A stretch of DNA of 64,000 bases, taken from Phycisphaera sp. GTDB lineage: Bacteria; Planctomycetota; Phycisphaerae; Phycisphaerales; Phycisphaeraceae. The notes beneath the pieces were generated by a model. It saw nothing but the letters and a program-made list of their open reading frames with translations, had not been told where the DNA came from and ran no database searches. Location of the stretch: contig WGMF01000005.1 of the NCBI GenBank assembly GCA_016125215.1, forward strand, positions 91,755 to 155,754, in the 5' to 3' direction. This document shows, piece by piece, positions 1 through 12,981 of the stretch. Within the stretch, counting starts at the first letter, position 1, and the number at the start of each line of letters is the position of its first letter. The translations under genes were made by a program, and so were the position numbers.

Positions 1-1
1 G

Positions 2-217
<216 letters not shown>

Positions 218-270
218 ACCACGCCCGTAAAGCCCATGCAAATCGCCTATTTTCACTTTTTTTGAACCGC

Positions 271-299
271 TTGGTGGCGGGCTGTCTTACTGTTAGACT
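271..299 (+). promoter_or_regulatory. Putative sigma70-type promoter of the FixJ-like gene
   Basis: TTGGTG (271-276) and TAGACT (294-299) are separated by 17 bases and lie about 70 bases upstream of the regulator start. The -35 is only a partial match to consensus. Inferred from sequence alone. Confidence 0.35.
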
Positions 300-365
300 G
301 TGGACTATCAAGGGGGCGCGGGGCGGGTTACGGCTATCCACCTCACCGCCACGCGGAGAGTCACC

Positions 366-986
366 ATGTCAGACAACCCCACCGTTCACATCATCGACGA
401 CGACCAGGCGGTACGCGATTCACTCCAGTGGCTCGTGACCTCGATCGGCCTGGACACGCGATGCTACCCCTCAGCCCAGGATTTCCTCAACCGCTTCAAC
501 CCGCACGCGGTCAGTTGCATCCTGTTGGACATCCGCCTGCCCGGGATGAGTGGGCTTGAGCTGCACGACGAGCTGCGGTCGCGCCACATCACCACGCCGG
601 TCATCATCATCACGGGCCACGGCGACGTGCCCATCGCGGTCCGCGCGTTCAAGGGCGGCGCGGTCGATTTTGTCGAAAAGCCGTTCAGTAACGAGGCGCT
701 GGTCAAGAGCATCCGCGCAGCGATCGATCAGGACCGCAAGAACCGCGTCCAACAGGCGGCGGTCGAACAGGTGCGCCACCGCGTCGAGATGCTCACCCCG
801 CGCGAACGGCAGGTGATGGACCTGGTCGTCCTGGGCCGACTGAACAAACAGATCGCCGTCGACCTGGGCCTGAGCCAGAAGACCGTCGAGGTCCACCGCG
901 CCCGCGTCATGGAAAAGATGCAGGCCGCCAGCCTTGCGGGGCTGGTCAAGATGGCCATGTGCCTGAGCGAAGCGGTCGCGGTGTAA
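366..986 (+). CDS. FixJ/NarL-like response regulator
   Basis: This 206-residue protein has a receiver domain (about residues 5-120) and a LuxR-type helix-turn-helix output domain (about 140-200). The acidic pocket is D11-D13, the phospho-acceptor is D55 in the LLDIRLPG stretch, and the conserved Lys lies in VEKPF. The output domain has the LTPRERQVMDLV and NKQIAVDLGLSQKTVEVHR signatures of FixJ/TmoT-like transcription regulators. The frame stays open upstream to 300, but ATG 366 follows GGAGAG by five bases and begins the family-typical N terminus. It probably takes phosphate from the kinase ending at 217 and binds DNA as a dimer. It converges with the NeuB-like gene, with only 3 bases between the stop codons. 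Confidence 0.9.
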   Translation: MSDNPTVHIIDDDQAVRDSLQWLVTSIGLDTRCYPSAQDFLNRFNPHAVSCILLDIRLPGMSGLELHDELRSRHITTPVIIITGHGDVPIAVRAFKGGAVDFVEKPFSNEALVKSIRAAIDQDRKNRVQQAAVEQVRHRVEMLTPRERQVMDLVVLGRLNKQIAVDLGLSQKTVEVHRARVMEKMQAASLAGLVKMAMCLSEAVAV

Positions 987-989
987 CCC

Positions 990-2048
990 TTACAGATTGT
1001 AGTCTTCCCGCCCAAGTCGCTGCCCACGGGCAAGCGGACGCGCCAGTTTTTTACCGATCAGTTCGTCAAGCCTGTCGGCGCAAACGCCCGTGCCCGGCCG
1101 AAGCGCAACAAAATCCTCCGCGGTCAAGACGTGACCGACGGGCAGGTCGCGCGAGGCGACAAGGCTTCTTCGCGCCACGTCACGGGTGTTCAATTCACTG
1201 GGCATCGGCTTTTTCTCGCCGTCACCCAGCGCGGATTCCACCAACCCAATCCCCCGCACCATCTCGGCAAATTCGCCGGGTTCGAGCGACGCGGCGTGGT
1301 CCGGCCCGACCATCGAACGGTCCAGCGTCAGGTGTTTTTCGATCACTGCGGCACCCAGCGCGGCGGCGGCTATTGCAACCGTTGCGCCCAGTGTGTGGTC
1401 CGAAAAACCCACGGGGATTTGGTATCGGTCACGCATCGTCGCCATCGCACGCAGGTTCACTTCACCGGGGTCGGCTGGGTAGTTGGAGAGGCAGTGCAAA
1501 AGCACGACCTCCCGTTGGCCCGCGTCGCGCAGCGTCTTGAGGCAGGCGTCGACCTCGTCAAGCGAGCTCATCCCCGTCGAGACCAGCAGGGGCAGCCCAA
1601 GTCGAGCCACGTGACGCAGCAGCGCGGTGTGCGTGATCTCGCCCGAGGGGATTTTGATCGCCGGCGAGCCGATCTCCGCAAGAAACGTGGCGCTCTGGAG
1701 GTCAAAGGGCGAGGCAAGAAAGACGATCCCCGCTTCGTCGCAGTGGGCCTTGACCTCGCGATAAACCTCAAACGGAAGTTCGAGCTGCGCAAGCATGTCG
1801 CGCTGGCTTTGCGTGCCGTCGCCGGTCTGCCTGGCCTGGTACTCCGCCTTGCGGGCGTCCGAGCCGGCGGTCTGGTCCGCTCGGAAAACCTGGAACTTCA
1901 CCGCCCACGCGCCCGCCTTTGCCGCCGCGTCCACGAGCCTGTGTGCCAATCGGGTGTCACCGTTGTGGTTCACCCCGGCCTCCGCGATGGTCAGACAGGG
2001 GTGCCCCGGGCCGAGGGTGTGTTGGGCAATCGTGACCATCCGCCCCAT
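990..2048 (-). CDS. neuB: NeuB-family N-acetylneuraminate/legionaminate/pseudaminate synthase
   Basis: The 352-residue protein belongs to the NeuB family, which condenses phosphoenolpyruvate with a hexosamine to make nonulosonic (sialic-acid-like) acids. The N-terminal TIM barrel carries the EAGVNHNGD motif near its start, KIPSGEI, LLHCLSNYP, GFSDHTLG and AVIEKHLTLD. The C-terminal ~60 residues form an SAF/antifreeze-like domain (RRSLVASRDLPVG ... AEDFVALRPGTG). The open frame extends upstream to 2489 but that part overlaps the flippase and is not NeuB-like. ATG 2048 or the in-frame ATG 2039 are the plausible starts. Which nonulosonic acid is made cannot be told from sequence. The flanking flippase and glycosyltransferases suggest it decorates a surface polysaccharide or glycoprotein. 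Confidence 0.85.
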   Translation of the reverse strand: MGRMVTIAQHTLGPGHPCLTIAEAGVNHNGDTRLAHRLVDAAAKAGAWAVKFQVFRADQTAGSDARKAEYQARQTGDGTQSQRDMLAQLELPFEVYREVKAHCDEAGIVFLASPFDLQSATFLAEIGSPAIKIPSGEITHTALLRHVARLGLPLLVSTGMSSLDEVDACLKTLRDAGQREVVLLHCLSNYPADPGEVNLRAMATMRDRYQIPVGFSDHTLGATVAIAAAALGAAVIEKHLTLDRSMVGPDHAASLEPGEFAEMVRGIGLVESALGDGEKKPMPSELNTRDVARRSLVASRDLPVGHVLTAEDFVALRPGTGVCADRLDELIGKKLARPLARGQRLGREDYNL

Positions 2049-2129
2049 CTTATCGGTGAATTGAACACGGGGTCGGGCCAGACCCCACACCATTTGGCGG
2101 CCCCACCGCTTGCGGCGAGAATGCGGCCT

Positions 2130-3533
2130 ATGTCCGACCGCGCGACAACCCCCTATCCTCCCGACCCCGACCGGGCGACCCCGGCCGAGCAGGACGTGAT
2201 CGAACACGAACGCCTGCCGTGGTTCACACAGCCCGTGCGTCAGGTGCTCGTCAACTCCAGCTACCTCCTCTTGTCGCAGGGGGTGACGCTGGTTCTCTCC
2301 CTCTTTGCCTCGGCGCTGATGATGCGCAAGCTCGGGCCGGAGCGATTGGGCGTGCTCAACCTGGCGATCGGTCTGGTCGTGCTGGTGCTGCCGATCGTGG
2401 ACCTGGGCCTTCGACCGCTGCTGGTCCGACGGTTGACCCTTCATCCAGAAGAATCCCGTTCGTGGCTTTTCAGTGCGGCGCTGATGCAACTGGCCGCGGC
2501 GGTCGTGGTCGTGGTCGGCGTGTTTATCACGGGGGCAACGCTATGGGGAACCGACTCGCCCTCGTGGCTGTTGCTCTTCGTATTGGTCTGGCTCGCGCCG
2601 CTGGAGGTGCTTAGCGTTTTTGTCGGCCACTTCGATTCCAGGATGGAAGGCAAAGCCATCGTCCGGGGCGAGCTTGCGGGCGCGATCACCGCCGCGGCGG
2701 GCAGGCTCCTTGCCGTCTGGCTATTGCCGAGCCTCACGGTCTTTGCCCTCGTGTTCGTCCTCGGTACAGCCGTGCGCGGCCTGGTCTGGCTGGCTCAAGC
2801 CAATCGTCAACACCTCACCGGCAGATGGGAAACCATCAAAAAATCACAGGCTGCCGACCTGTTCAAGGACGCGATGCCCTACCTCGTCGCCAGCGTCGGC
2901 GGGATCGTCATGCTCAAGGCCGACATCGTCATGCTCGGGTCGATGCGCAGCGACGCCGAAGTCGGCCAATACAGCGCAGCCGTGATGTTTTACGACGTGG
3001 CGGTACTCCTGCCGTGCATGGTGATCCGTTCCGCCACGCCCGCGCTGCTCAAGCTCCACAAACAGAACCCCGCCCTTTACACCCGAAGACGCCAGACGTT
3101 TCACAACGCCATGACATGGTTTGCGATCGTGGTTGGCCTGGCAATGGGGCTGGCTGGCCCGGTTGCGGTCCGGTGGGTCCTGGGCAAACCTTACGCCGAG
3201 GCGGGGCAGCTCCTAGGCACACTCGCGCTGGCGTATCTCTTCACCGTGCAGGGCGTCATGGTCTCCGTCTCCGTATTGGCGGACAACCTGCAGCGCTACC
3301 AGATGGCCACGCATGTGCTGGCTGCGCTGCTCAACGTGGTGCTCAACGTGCTGTGGATTCCGCGCTTCGGCCCGTTCGGCGCCGCGTGGGCGTCGATTGT
3401 GTCCTATGCCCTGGTGGTCTACCTCCCGCTTGTGGTCTATCCCGCGATGTGGCCAATCCTCCGCTCGGTGCTGCGGTCGTTCCTGGCCCCGGTGGAGTTT
3501 ACCCTTGGGGTCTTCAATCCTAAAAACACCTGA
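2130..3533 (+). CDS. Polysaccharide flippase (Wzx/MOP superfamily)
   Basis: The product (467 residues from ATG 2130) is an integral membrane protein with about 12-14 hydrophobic helices. A charged N-terminal tail of about 45 residues precedes the first helix (VNSSYLLLSQGVTLVLSLFAS). This layout and the repeated amphipathic helices are those of oligosaccharide flippases, which move lipid-linked glycan repeat units across the inner membrane. The frame is open far upstream, antisense to the NeuB-like gene. ATG 2130 is preferred over ATG 2121 because GAGA lies at a workable distance. The gene is divergent from the NeuB-like gene and 20 bases upstream of a glycosyltransferase, so it probably leads a three-gene glycan operon. 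The exported substrate is unknown. Confidence 0.8.
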   Translation: MSDRATTPYPPDPDRATPAEQDVIEHERLPWFTQPVRQVLVNSSYLLLSQGVTLVLSLFASALMMRKLGPERLGVLNLAIGLVVLVLPIVDLGLRPLLVRRLTLHPEESRSWLFSAALMQLAAAVVVVVGVFITGATLWGTDSPSWLLLFVLVWLAPLEVLSVFVGHFDSRMEGKAIVRGELAGAITAAAGRLLAVWLLPSLTVFALVFVLGTAVRGLVWLAQANRQHLTGRWETIKKSQAADLFKDAMPYLVASVGGIVMLKADIVMLGSMRSDAEVGQYSAAVMFYDVAVLLPCMVIRSATPALLKLHKQNPALYTRRRQTFHNAMTWFAIVVGLAMGLAGPVAVRWVLGKPYAEAGQLLGTLALAYLFTVQGVMVSVSVLADNLQRYQMATHVLAALLNVVLNVLWIPRFGPFGAAWASIVSYALVVYLPLVVYPAMWPILRSVLRSFLAPVEFTLGVFNPKNT

Positions 3534-3553
3534 ACCCGTCCCACCGAGCCGAC

Positions 3554-4705
3554 ATGCGTTTCCTGATCCTCAGCACGAACTACACCGCTTTCATCACGGG
3601 GCTTTACGCTGCACACCCGGGGCTGGAGCGCGCGACATTCGACGAACAACTGGCCGTATTCAACAAGGCCCACTTCGGGCTGTGCGATTATTACCCGCGC
3701 CGGCTGCGCGAGCTTGGGCACGAGGCGGTTGAACTGCAGATCGACTGCGGGCCGATGCAGCGCGCCTGGGCGCGTGAGCACGATTTTGCCGTACATGGCG
3801 CGGGGCTTTGGCCCTGGGATTTCAGGCCACGCAGGAAGTTTTTCCCCCTGACCGCGCCGTGGTTTGAATCGCTGATCGAAAAGCAAATCGCCCACTACCG
3901 ACCCGACGTGCTGCTCACACACGAGCTCAAGATGCTCTGGCCAGCCTTCTGGCGCAGGGTGAAAAAACACACACGCCTGCTCGTCGGGCAGATCGCCAGC
4001 CCTTACCCCAAAGACCTGTCCTTTGCGCACTACGACCTGATGCTCTCCTCGCTGCCCAATTACGTTGAAGACTTCCGCGCGATGGGGGTGGACTCGGAGC
4101 TTTTCCTTATTGGTTTTGACCCGAGCGTGACCGAGGCGCTGCGTGATGATCGCGGCGGACCGCCCGAGCGTGACATTGCGGTGAGCTTTGTCGGCAGCCT
4201 CTCGCCCGATCACGCCGACCGTTTCCGCTGGCTCGAAACCCTGTGCCACACCCTGCCCGAACTGCGCGTCTGGGGGCCGATGTCCCCGATGGTCAGGTCC
4301 GACTCGCCGATACGCAAGAGGCATCAAGGCGCCGCCTGGGGCATCGACATGCACCGTATCCTCGCGCGTTCTCGCATCACGCTCAACTTCCACATCGGCA
4401 TCGCCCAGAACTTTGCCAATAACATGCGCCTCTACGAGGCCACCGGCAACGGCGCGACGCTCGTCACCGACCACAAGGACAACCTCGGTGAACTCTTTGC
4501 CCCCGGCAAGGAGGTCGTGGCCTACCGTGACACGGACGAATGCCTCGAACGCGTGCGTTTTTATCTCGAACACCCGAACGAACAACAACACCTCGCCGAG
4601 TCTGGCAGGCGGAAAACGCTGGCCGACCACACCTACCTCAAGCGCATGGAACAACTCGTCGAGATCGTGGAGACGAGGCTCACACGGGGGAAACAAGCCC
4701 GATGA
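3554..4705 (+). CDS. CgeB-like glycosyltransferase
   Basis: This 383-residue protein resembles the CgeB/DUF3880 class of GT-B fold glycosyltransferases. An N-terminal Rossmann-like half runs to about residue 190. A C-terminal half contains VSFVGSL near 215 and, near 285-320, an asparagine-rich stretch (QNFANNMRLYEATGNGATLVTD) typical of nucleotide-sugar binding in this class, followed by the usual closing helices. Its stop overlaps the next gene's start as ATGA, so the two are translationally coupled. It probably acts in the cytoplasm or at the inner membrane on a surface glycan. Donor and acceptor are unknown. Confidence 0.75.
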   Translation: MRFLILSTNYTAFITGLYAAHPGLERATFDEQLAVFNKAHFGLCDYYPRRLRELGHEAVELQIDCGPMQRAWAREHDFAVHGAGLWPWDFRPRRKFFPLTAPWFESLIEKQIAHYRPDVLLTHELKMLWPAFWRRVKKHTRLLVGQIASPYPKDLSFAHYDLMLSSLPNYVEDFRAMGVDSELFLIGFDPSVTEALRDDRGGPPERDIAVSFVGSLSPDHADRFRWLETLCHTLPELRVWGPMSPMVRSDSPIRKRHQGAAWGIDMHRILARSRITLNFHIGIAQNFANNMRLYEATGNGATLVTDHKDNLGELFAPGKEVVAYRDTDECLERVRFYLEHPNEQQHLAESGRRKTLADHTYLKRMEQLVEIVETRLTRGKQAR

Positions 4706-5667
4706 CAACGAGCAGGCAGGCTGAACATTTTGTCACGCTCTTCGACCGCGCTTTTCTACCGGTCGGGTTGGCGCTGCACGCGTCGCTCGTGCGCCACGCC
4801 GGTCCGTTCCGCCTCTGGGTGATCGGGATGGACGACGCGGTGTGTGAAGCACTGACAAAGCTCGACCTGCCGGGCGTCACGGTTGTCCCACTGCGCGAGG
4901 TGGAAAACGATTTCCCCGGGCTTATGGGCGCCAAAAGCACACGGAGTTTTGGCGAATACTGCTGGACCCTTGGGGCCTTTTCGTTTGACGTGGTGTTTCG
5001 TCGGTGTGCGGACGCACGGCGCGTGACTTACCTCGACGCCGACGTGTTTTTCTTCGCCGACCCCCGGGAGTTGATCGAAGAGCTTGATACCCAAGAGCGT
5101 CACGTGCTTATCACCGCTCACCACTACGCGCCGGAGTACGACCTCTCCGCGACGTCGGGGAAATACTGTGTGCAGTTCGTGACTTTCGACCGAAGCGAAG
5201 TGGCCGACACCATCCGTCGCAAATGGCAGGGCCAGAACCTGGAAAAGTGCGGCTCGGACCACGACGGGCAAACCTTCGGCGACCAGATGTACCTCGACGC
5301 CTGGCCGACGGATTACCCCGGCGTCGTTCACGTTGCACAGCAGGCCGACCGATTGCTCGCGCCGTGGAACGTGAGCCACCTGTGTGAAAAGCACGGCGAT
5401 AGGCTTGACCCTCTCATGTTCCACTACCACGGTTTGCGCATCCTCTCGCGCGACCGCGTTCGGTTGTACGTCGGCTACCGTGTCAACCCGTCAGCGATGC
5501 GGTTCTTCCGGGAATACCTCGACGCGCTGGCGGAGTCGGTGGTTGCGATGGGTCGTGTGGGCCTGGACCTCAAGCCCATGCCGACGCAGCGCGAGTCGCT
5601 GGGTACGTTTCGCCGGGCAAGGCGGGTGATGCTCGGCCTTGAGCGTTTCGCGTCCCTGCCGACGTGA
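4702..5667 (+). CDS. Putative glycosyltransferase, GT-A fold with DAD motif
   Basis: The protein is 321 residues. Its N terminus reads like nucleotide-diphospho-sugar transferases that begin with a solvent-accessible Asp/Thr strand (HFVTLFDRAFLPVGLALHAS). A metal-binding D-x-D occurs in VTYLDADVFFF near residue 113, and a QMYLDAWP / HYHGL region follows in the C-terminal half, as in GT8-like or LPS-type transferases. The open frame extends upstream inside the previous gene; ATG 4702 is chosen because it overlaps that gene's stop as ATGA and follows GGGGG. It is the last gene of the plus-strand glycan operon. The specific reaction cannot be assigned. Confidence 0.7.
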   Translation: MTTSRQAEHFVTLFDRAFLPVGLALHASLVRHAGPFRLWVIGMDDAVCEALTKLDLPGVTVVPLREVENDFPGLMGAKSTRSFGEYCWTLGAFSFDVVFRRCADARRVTYLDADVFFFADPRELIEELDTQERHVLITAHHYAPEYDLSATSGKYCVQFVTFDRSEVADTIRRKWQGQNLEKCGSDHDGQTFGDQMYLDAWPTDYPGVVHVAQQADRLLAPWNVSHLCEKHGDRLDPLMFHYHGLRILSRDRVRLYVGYRVNPSAMRFFREYLDALAESVVAMGRVGLDLKPMPTQRESLGTFRRARRVMLGLERFASLPT

Positions 5668-5687
5668 CGAACAGCCTTCGATGAATC

Positions 5688-6479
5688 TCACCTTCCACGC
5701 AGCGCACGCACGAGCGCCTTCGACCGGTTCACCACCCATTTGCCGGCAAACGACACGGCACACGGCAAGGGATTGAGCCGGTTTTTCCTCTGTGCACGCC
5801 AGACCTCGCTCAGCGCCAATCGCGTCCGCCGCCCGCTTGCCCCGCCGACCTGGAAGTGCGTGATAACCCCCGCACCCTTAAGGTAGTGAAACGTCACGCC
5901 GGCCCGGTAAGCGCGGATGACAAAGTCGACATCCATCGCCACCCGGAACGAGGTGTCGAACACGCCGACGCGCTCGTACACCTTCCGGGGGACGAAACAG
6001 GTCGGGTGATTGACGGGCATGTCGAAGTAGATGCTGTGGCCCAAGCCGTCGCGTCCACCCCAGTGCCGCGGCCTGTTCAACCACGACCGGCCCCCGCCCG
6101 TGTGCATCCGCATGTCGCCGTGCAGGATTGTGTTGCCGCGGCGGGTGGCGTCTAACATGTTGTAAGCCTGTGCGATCTTCTCCAGCGCCCCCGGCTCGTA
6201 CCAGTCGTCGGCGTTGAGGATGGCCACCAGTTCACCCCGCGCCGCGGCGATGCCTTTGTTGAATGCGTCGGCGATACCGTCGTCGGGTTCGCTGGTCCAG
6301 CGTGTGACAAGGTCATTCTGGGCCTTGACGATGTCGAGCGTCCCGTCCGTGGAACCGCCGTCGACGACGATGAGTTCGAGCGGTGTGTAACGCTGCAAAC
6401 GGATGCTTTCAAGCGTGCGCCCGAGCGTCGCGGCGGCGTTGAAGGTTGGCGTGATGATGGTGACGAGTGGTTGCGTCAT
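5688..6479 (-). CDS. Family 2 glycosyltransferase
   Basis: A 263-residue GT-A enzyme of family GT2. The N terminus is diagnostic: VTIITPTFNAAATLGRTLES (nucleotide binding), VVDGGSTDGT, and ILNADDWYEPGAL carrying the D-x-D-like acidic pair near residue 92. The C-terminal third contains the DFVIRAYRAG stretch seen in many GT2 enzymes, where the catalytic base (ED in classical members) is replaced by VD. It is coupled to the upstream GT1 gene through an ATGA overlap at 6476-6479, so these two form a minus-strand glycan operon that converges with the plus-strand one at about 5670. Confidence 0.9.
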   Translation of the reverse strand: MTQPLVTIITPTFNAAATLGRTLESIRLQRYTPLELIVVDGGSTDGTLDIVKAQNDLVTRWTSEPDDGIADAFNKGIAAARGELVAILNADDWYEPGALEKIAQAYNMLDATRRGNTILHGDMRMHTGGGRSWLNRPRHWGGRDGLGHSIYFDMPVNHPTCFVPRKVYERVGVFDTSFRVAMDVDFVIRAYRAGVTFHYLKGAGVITHFQVGGASGRRTRLALSEVWRAQRKNRLNPLPCAVSFAGKWVVNRSKALVRALRGR

Positions 6480-7597
6480 GCCCCGCGCTCCGCAAGACAG
6501 GCCCGGTAGACCCCGACCGTTTCACGGACGCAGCGCTCCCACGTGAAGGTCTTGGCATGCGCAATCCCGGCCGCGGATTTTCGTTGACGAAGGGCCTCAT
6601 CACCCAACAACGTGGCCAACGCCTCGGCCAGCTTCCGGGGGTCGTGCGGGTCGCAGTATTCGGGGATGTCGCCGTGCAACTCGCGGAAGCAGGGCCTGTC
6701 GGAGAGGACGCAAGGCAAGCCGCACGCCATCGCTTCAAGCACGGGCAGGCCGAAGCTCTCGTAGAGCGAGGGGTAACAGAAGACTTTGGCCTGCCACAAC
6801 ACCCCCGGAAGTTGTTCGGACGGCACGGGTGGGTGGATCAATAAGCGGTCGGCCACGCCGAGTTCCCGTGAGCGTTGTCGTAGCGCCGCGGCCTCGCTCT
6901 CCGATGGGCCGACGGCCTGGAGCTGCGTTTGGGGGAAGCCCATCTCCGCCAACACCGGCAGCGCCCGCAGGACCAGGTCGAGGTTCTTCCGGGGGTAGGG
7001 CCGACCGACCCAGGCCACGCGGTCGTGTTGGGTAACAGGTTGTAAGGGTGGGTGGAACACATCGTGGTCCACGCCGTGGTAGACCGTGGTGACGCGGTCT
7101 TCCGGGTAGCCCACAAACTTGCAGAAGGCCGCGGCGTCGGTCCTCGAGACGCAGATCACCCGTGGTTTGTTCCGCCGAATCGAACCCTCGACAAACATCT
7201 TGTAAGCCCGTTCGACGCGCGGGATTTCTTTGGGGGTAAAAAACCGCTGGGTGTCGTGGATGGTGATGACGTGCGGTTGGCGGTATCGCCTCGGGCAGGA
7301 ACCGTAGGGAAAATGAACGAGGTCGACGCCCAGGCCCTTGAGCCAGCGCGGGGCATGAAGCTCTTCCCAGAGCAGGCGCTTCTTGCGCTGCGCCGGGTCG
7401 ATGGGCGCACGCACGGTTTCCACCCCCCGGGGCAAATCTTCTTCCCAACCGTCTCGCCCCGTGGTGAGTGAGTAACACTCCGGGCCAAGATCAGCCTGAT
7501 GCGACAGACCGCGCACGAGGTTGCGGATGTAGGTCTCCCCACCGCCACGCCTGGCGGGGTCGAGCGGGACCGTGTGGATGGCCACCTTCGCGGGCAT
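6476..7597 (-). CDS. Family 1 (GT4-type) glycosyltransferase
   Basis: The 373-residue protein is a GT-B fold glycosyltransferase of the glycogen synthase/mannosyltransferase type. The N-terminal acceptor domain contains GGGETYIRNLVRGL. The C-terminal donor domain contains AWVGRPYPRKNLDLVLRALP, LLIHPPVPSEQLPGVL and the E-x7-E motif (PSLYESFGLPVLEAMACG). The open frame continues to 7780 with unlikely sequence. ATG 7597 starts a family-like N terminus (MPAKVAIHT), although its ribosome-binding site is weak. Three copies of an over-represented 10-mer (CTTCCGGGGG on the + strand at 6632 and 6986, its complement at 6802) lie inside this gene, two of them encoding PRK. Confidence 0.85.
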   Translation of the reverse strand: MPAKVAIHTVPLDPARRGGGETYIRNLVRGLSHQADLGPECYSLTTGRDGWEEDLPRGVETVRAPIDPAQRKKRLLWEELHAPRWLKGLGVDLVHFPYGSCPRRYRQPHVITIHDTQRFFTPKEIPRVERAYKMFVEGSIRRNKPRVICVSRTDAAAFCKFVGYPEDRVTTVYHGVDHDVFHPPLQPVTQHDRVAWVGRPYPRKNLDLVLRALPVLAEMGFPQTQLQAVGPSESEAAALRQRSRELGVADRLLIHPPVPSEQLPGVLWQAKVFCYPSLYESFGLPVLEAMACGLPCVLSDRPCFRELHGDIPEYCDPHDPRKLAEALATLLGDEALRQRKSAAGIAHAKTFTWERCVRETVGVYRACLAERGA

Positions 7598-7652
7598 AGA
7601 CGCGAAACATACCCGACCCCCGGACGTTTTGCACTCAATCCTCAATCCATGA

Positions 7653-8132
7653 TCACAACCGCCTAGCACACGTCGTGGCAATGGCGATGGCGTCGGCCAC
7701 GTCGGGTGGGCTGGGGGGCTTGTCGAGCTTGAACTGCGCCTGCACGGCGCGTTGCATCTGTTGCTTGGAGGCGTGGCCATACCCGGTGAAGGCTTTTTTG
7801 ACCTCGGTCGAGGGCAGGTGTTCGATGCGGAGTTTGCGTGTCTGTCCCACGAGCAGGATGACGCCCCGCGCGTGCGCCATGAGGATCGCGGTGCGTGGGT
7901 GTTTGTAATGGGCGTAGAGTTTTTCGACAGCCAGGATGCCCGGTGAAAACTCGCCGATCAGGTGGTCGAGGTCGTCGTGGAGCTGGACCAGGCGTTCTTC
8001 GAGCGAGAGCCTGGGGTTGAGCCGAACGACGCCGGCTTCGACGAGCGCGGGTTCGGGCTTGTGTGGCCGCCGTTCGACGAGGGCATAACCCGTCAAGCGC
8101 AGACCGGGGTCGATACCGAGCACGCGGGGCAT
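7653..8132 (-). CDS. ruvC: Holliday junction resolvase RuvC
   Basis: RuvC (159 residues, close to the usual length of 160-175) is the dimeric endonuclease that cuts Holliday junctions after RuvAB branch migration. The four acidic catalytic residues of the RNase H-like fold are present: D8 (GIDPG), E70 (AVEKLYAH), D144 and D147 (PPDVADAIAIA). The KKAFTGYGHASKQQM segment matches the conserved DNA-contact region. ruvA and ruvB are not in this window. The start at 8132 is the only sensible one because D8 must lie near the N terminus. A large inverted repeat fills the region upstream. Confidence 0.95.
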   Translation of the reverse strand: MPRVLGIDPGLRLTGYALVERRPHKPEPALVEAGVVRLNPRLSLEERLVQLHDDLDHLIGEFSPGILAVEKLYAHYKHPRTAILMAHARGVILLVGQTRKLRIEHLPSTEVKKAFTGYGHASKQQMQRAVQAQFKLDKPPSPPDVADAIAIATTCARRL

Positions 8133-8165
8133 GGGGATAGCTTAACGAATGTGCGGGCCGGGAAG

Positions 8166-8366
8166 GGTTCACGCTGGGGACGCGGGGTGCGCAGGGGAGT
8201 GGTTCACGCCAAGACGCCAAGGACGCCAAGTGTAAAACCATTGATGATTGATGAACGATGACCTCAAGCACCTCGTTGGCAGAAAAGCTCTTGGCGCTCT
8301 TGGCGGGCTTGGCGAGAAATTCCCGCCCCGGTTTTCCCCGCGCTCTCCACGGACCCCGCGTGAACC
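8166..8366. repeat. Large inverted repeat, copy A (fills ruvC-topoisomerase gap)
   Basis: Most of the 324-base gap 8133-8456 is one imperfect inverted repeat. Outer arms begin GGTTCACGC at 8166 and end in its complement at about 8358-8366. Inner arms are three tandem 8-9 base units of the type CGCCAAGAC at 8206-8231, answered by CTTGGCGCTCTTGGCG at 8290-8316. Between them lies AACCATTGATGATTGATGA, which recurs in copy F near 45508. No gene is seen in the gap. Related copies are at 31596, 32659, 39257, 41541 and 45484. Confidence 0.75.
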
Positions 8367-8456
8367 CCGCCCCCTTGTCCCGTTTCACCCGATGCCTTAT
8401 GTTGATCGCGTTGCACGGGTCCCGCAGTCCTATGAGCCACGGAGGGCTCCACTCAC

Positions 8457-10916
<2,460 letters not shown>

Positions 10917-10922
10917 TAAAAC

Positions 10923-12848
<1,926 letters not shown>

Positions 12849-12867
12849 AGATTTTCTTGAGCGCTGG

Positions 12868-12940
12868 GTGCCACTGGCGGCTCGCCCGCCAGTGCGTATA
12901 CGTGTGACACTTTCACTGGCGGACAAGCCGCCAGTGGCAC
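12868..12940. repeat. Nested CACTGGCGG palindromes after the topoisomerase genes
   Basis: Two perfect 9-bp-arm palindromes with five-base loops: CACTGGCGG/CCGCCAGTG at 12872-12894 and 12914-12936. The outer sequences GTGCCACTGGCGG (12868) and CCGCCAGTGGCAC (12928-12940) also pair, so alternative cruciforms can form. It lies between convergent genes and may serve as a bidirectional terminator, but no U-tract is seen. Confidence 0.7.
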
Positions 12941-12981
12941 GCCCCCGCATCTGAACTTTTATCAACTTCCGGGGGCGGGGG

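Noticed and set aside
1131..2120. Long plus-strand open frame continuing upstream of the flippase
   Set aside because: It is antisense to the NeuB-like gene, has no membrane or family features, and good starts for the flippase exist at 2121/2130.
8237..8350. CRISPR-like array, because of repeated CGCCAAG words
   Set aside because: Units are 8-9 bases without spacers, arms are inverted, and there are no cas genes in the window.
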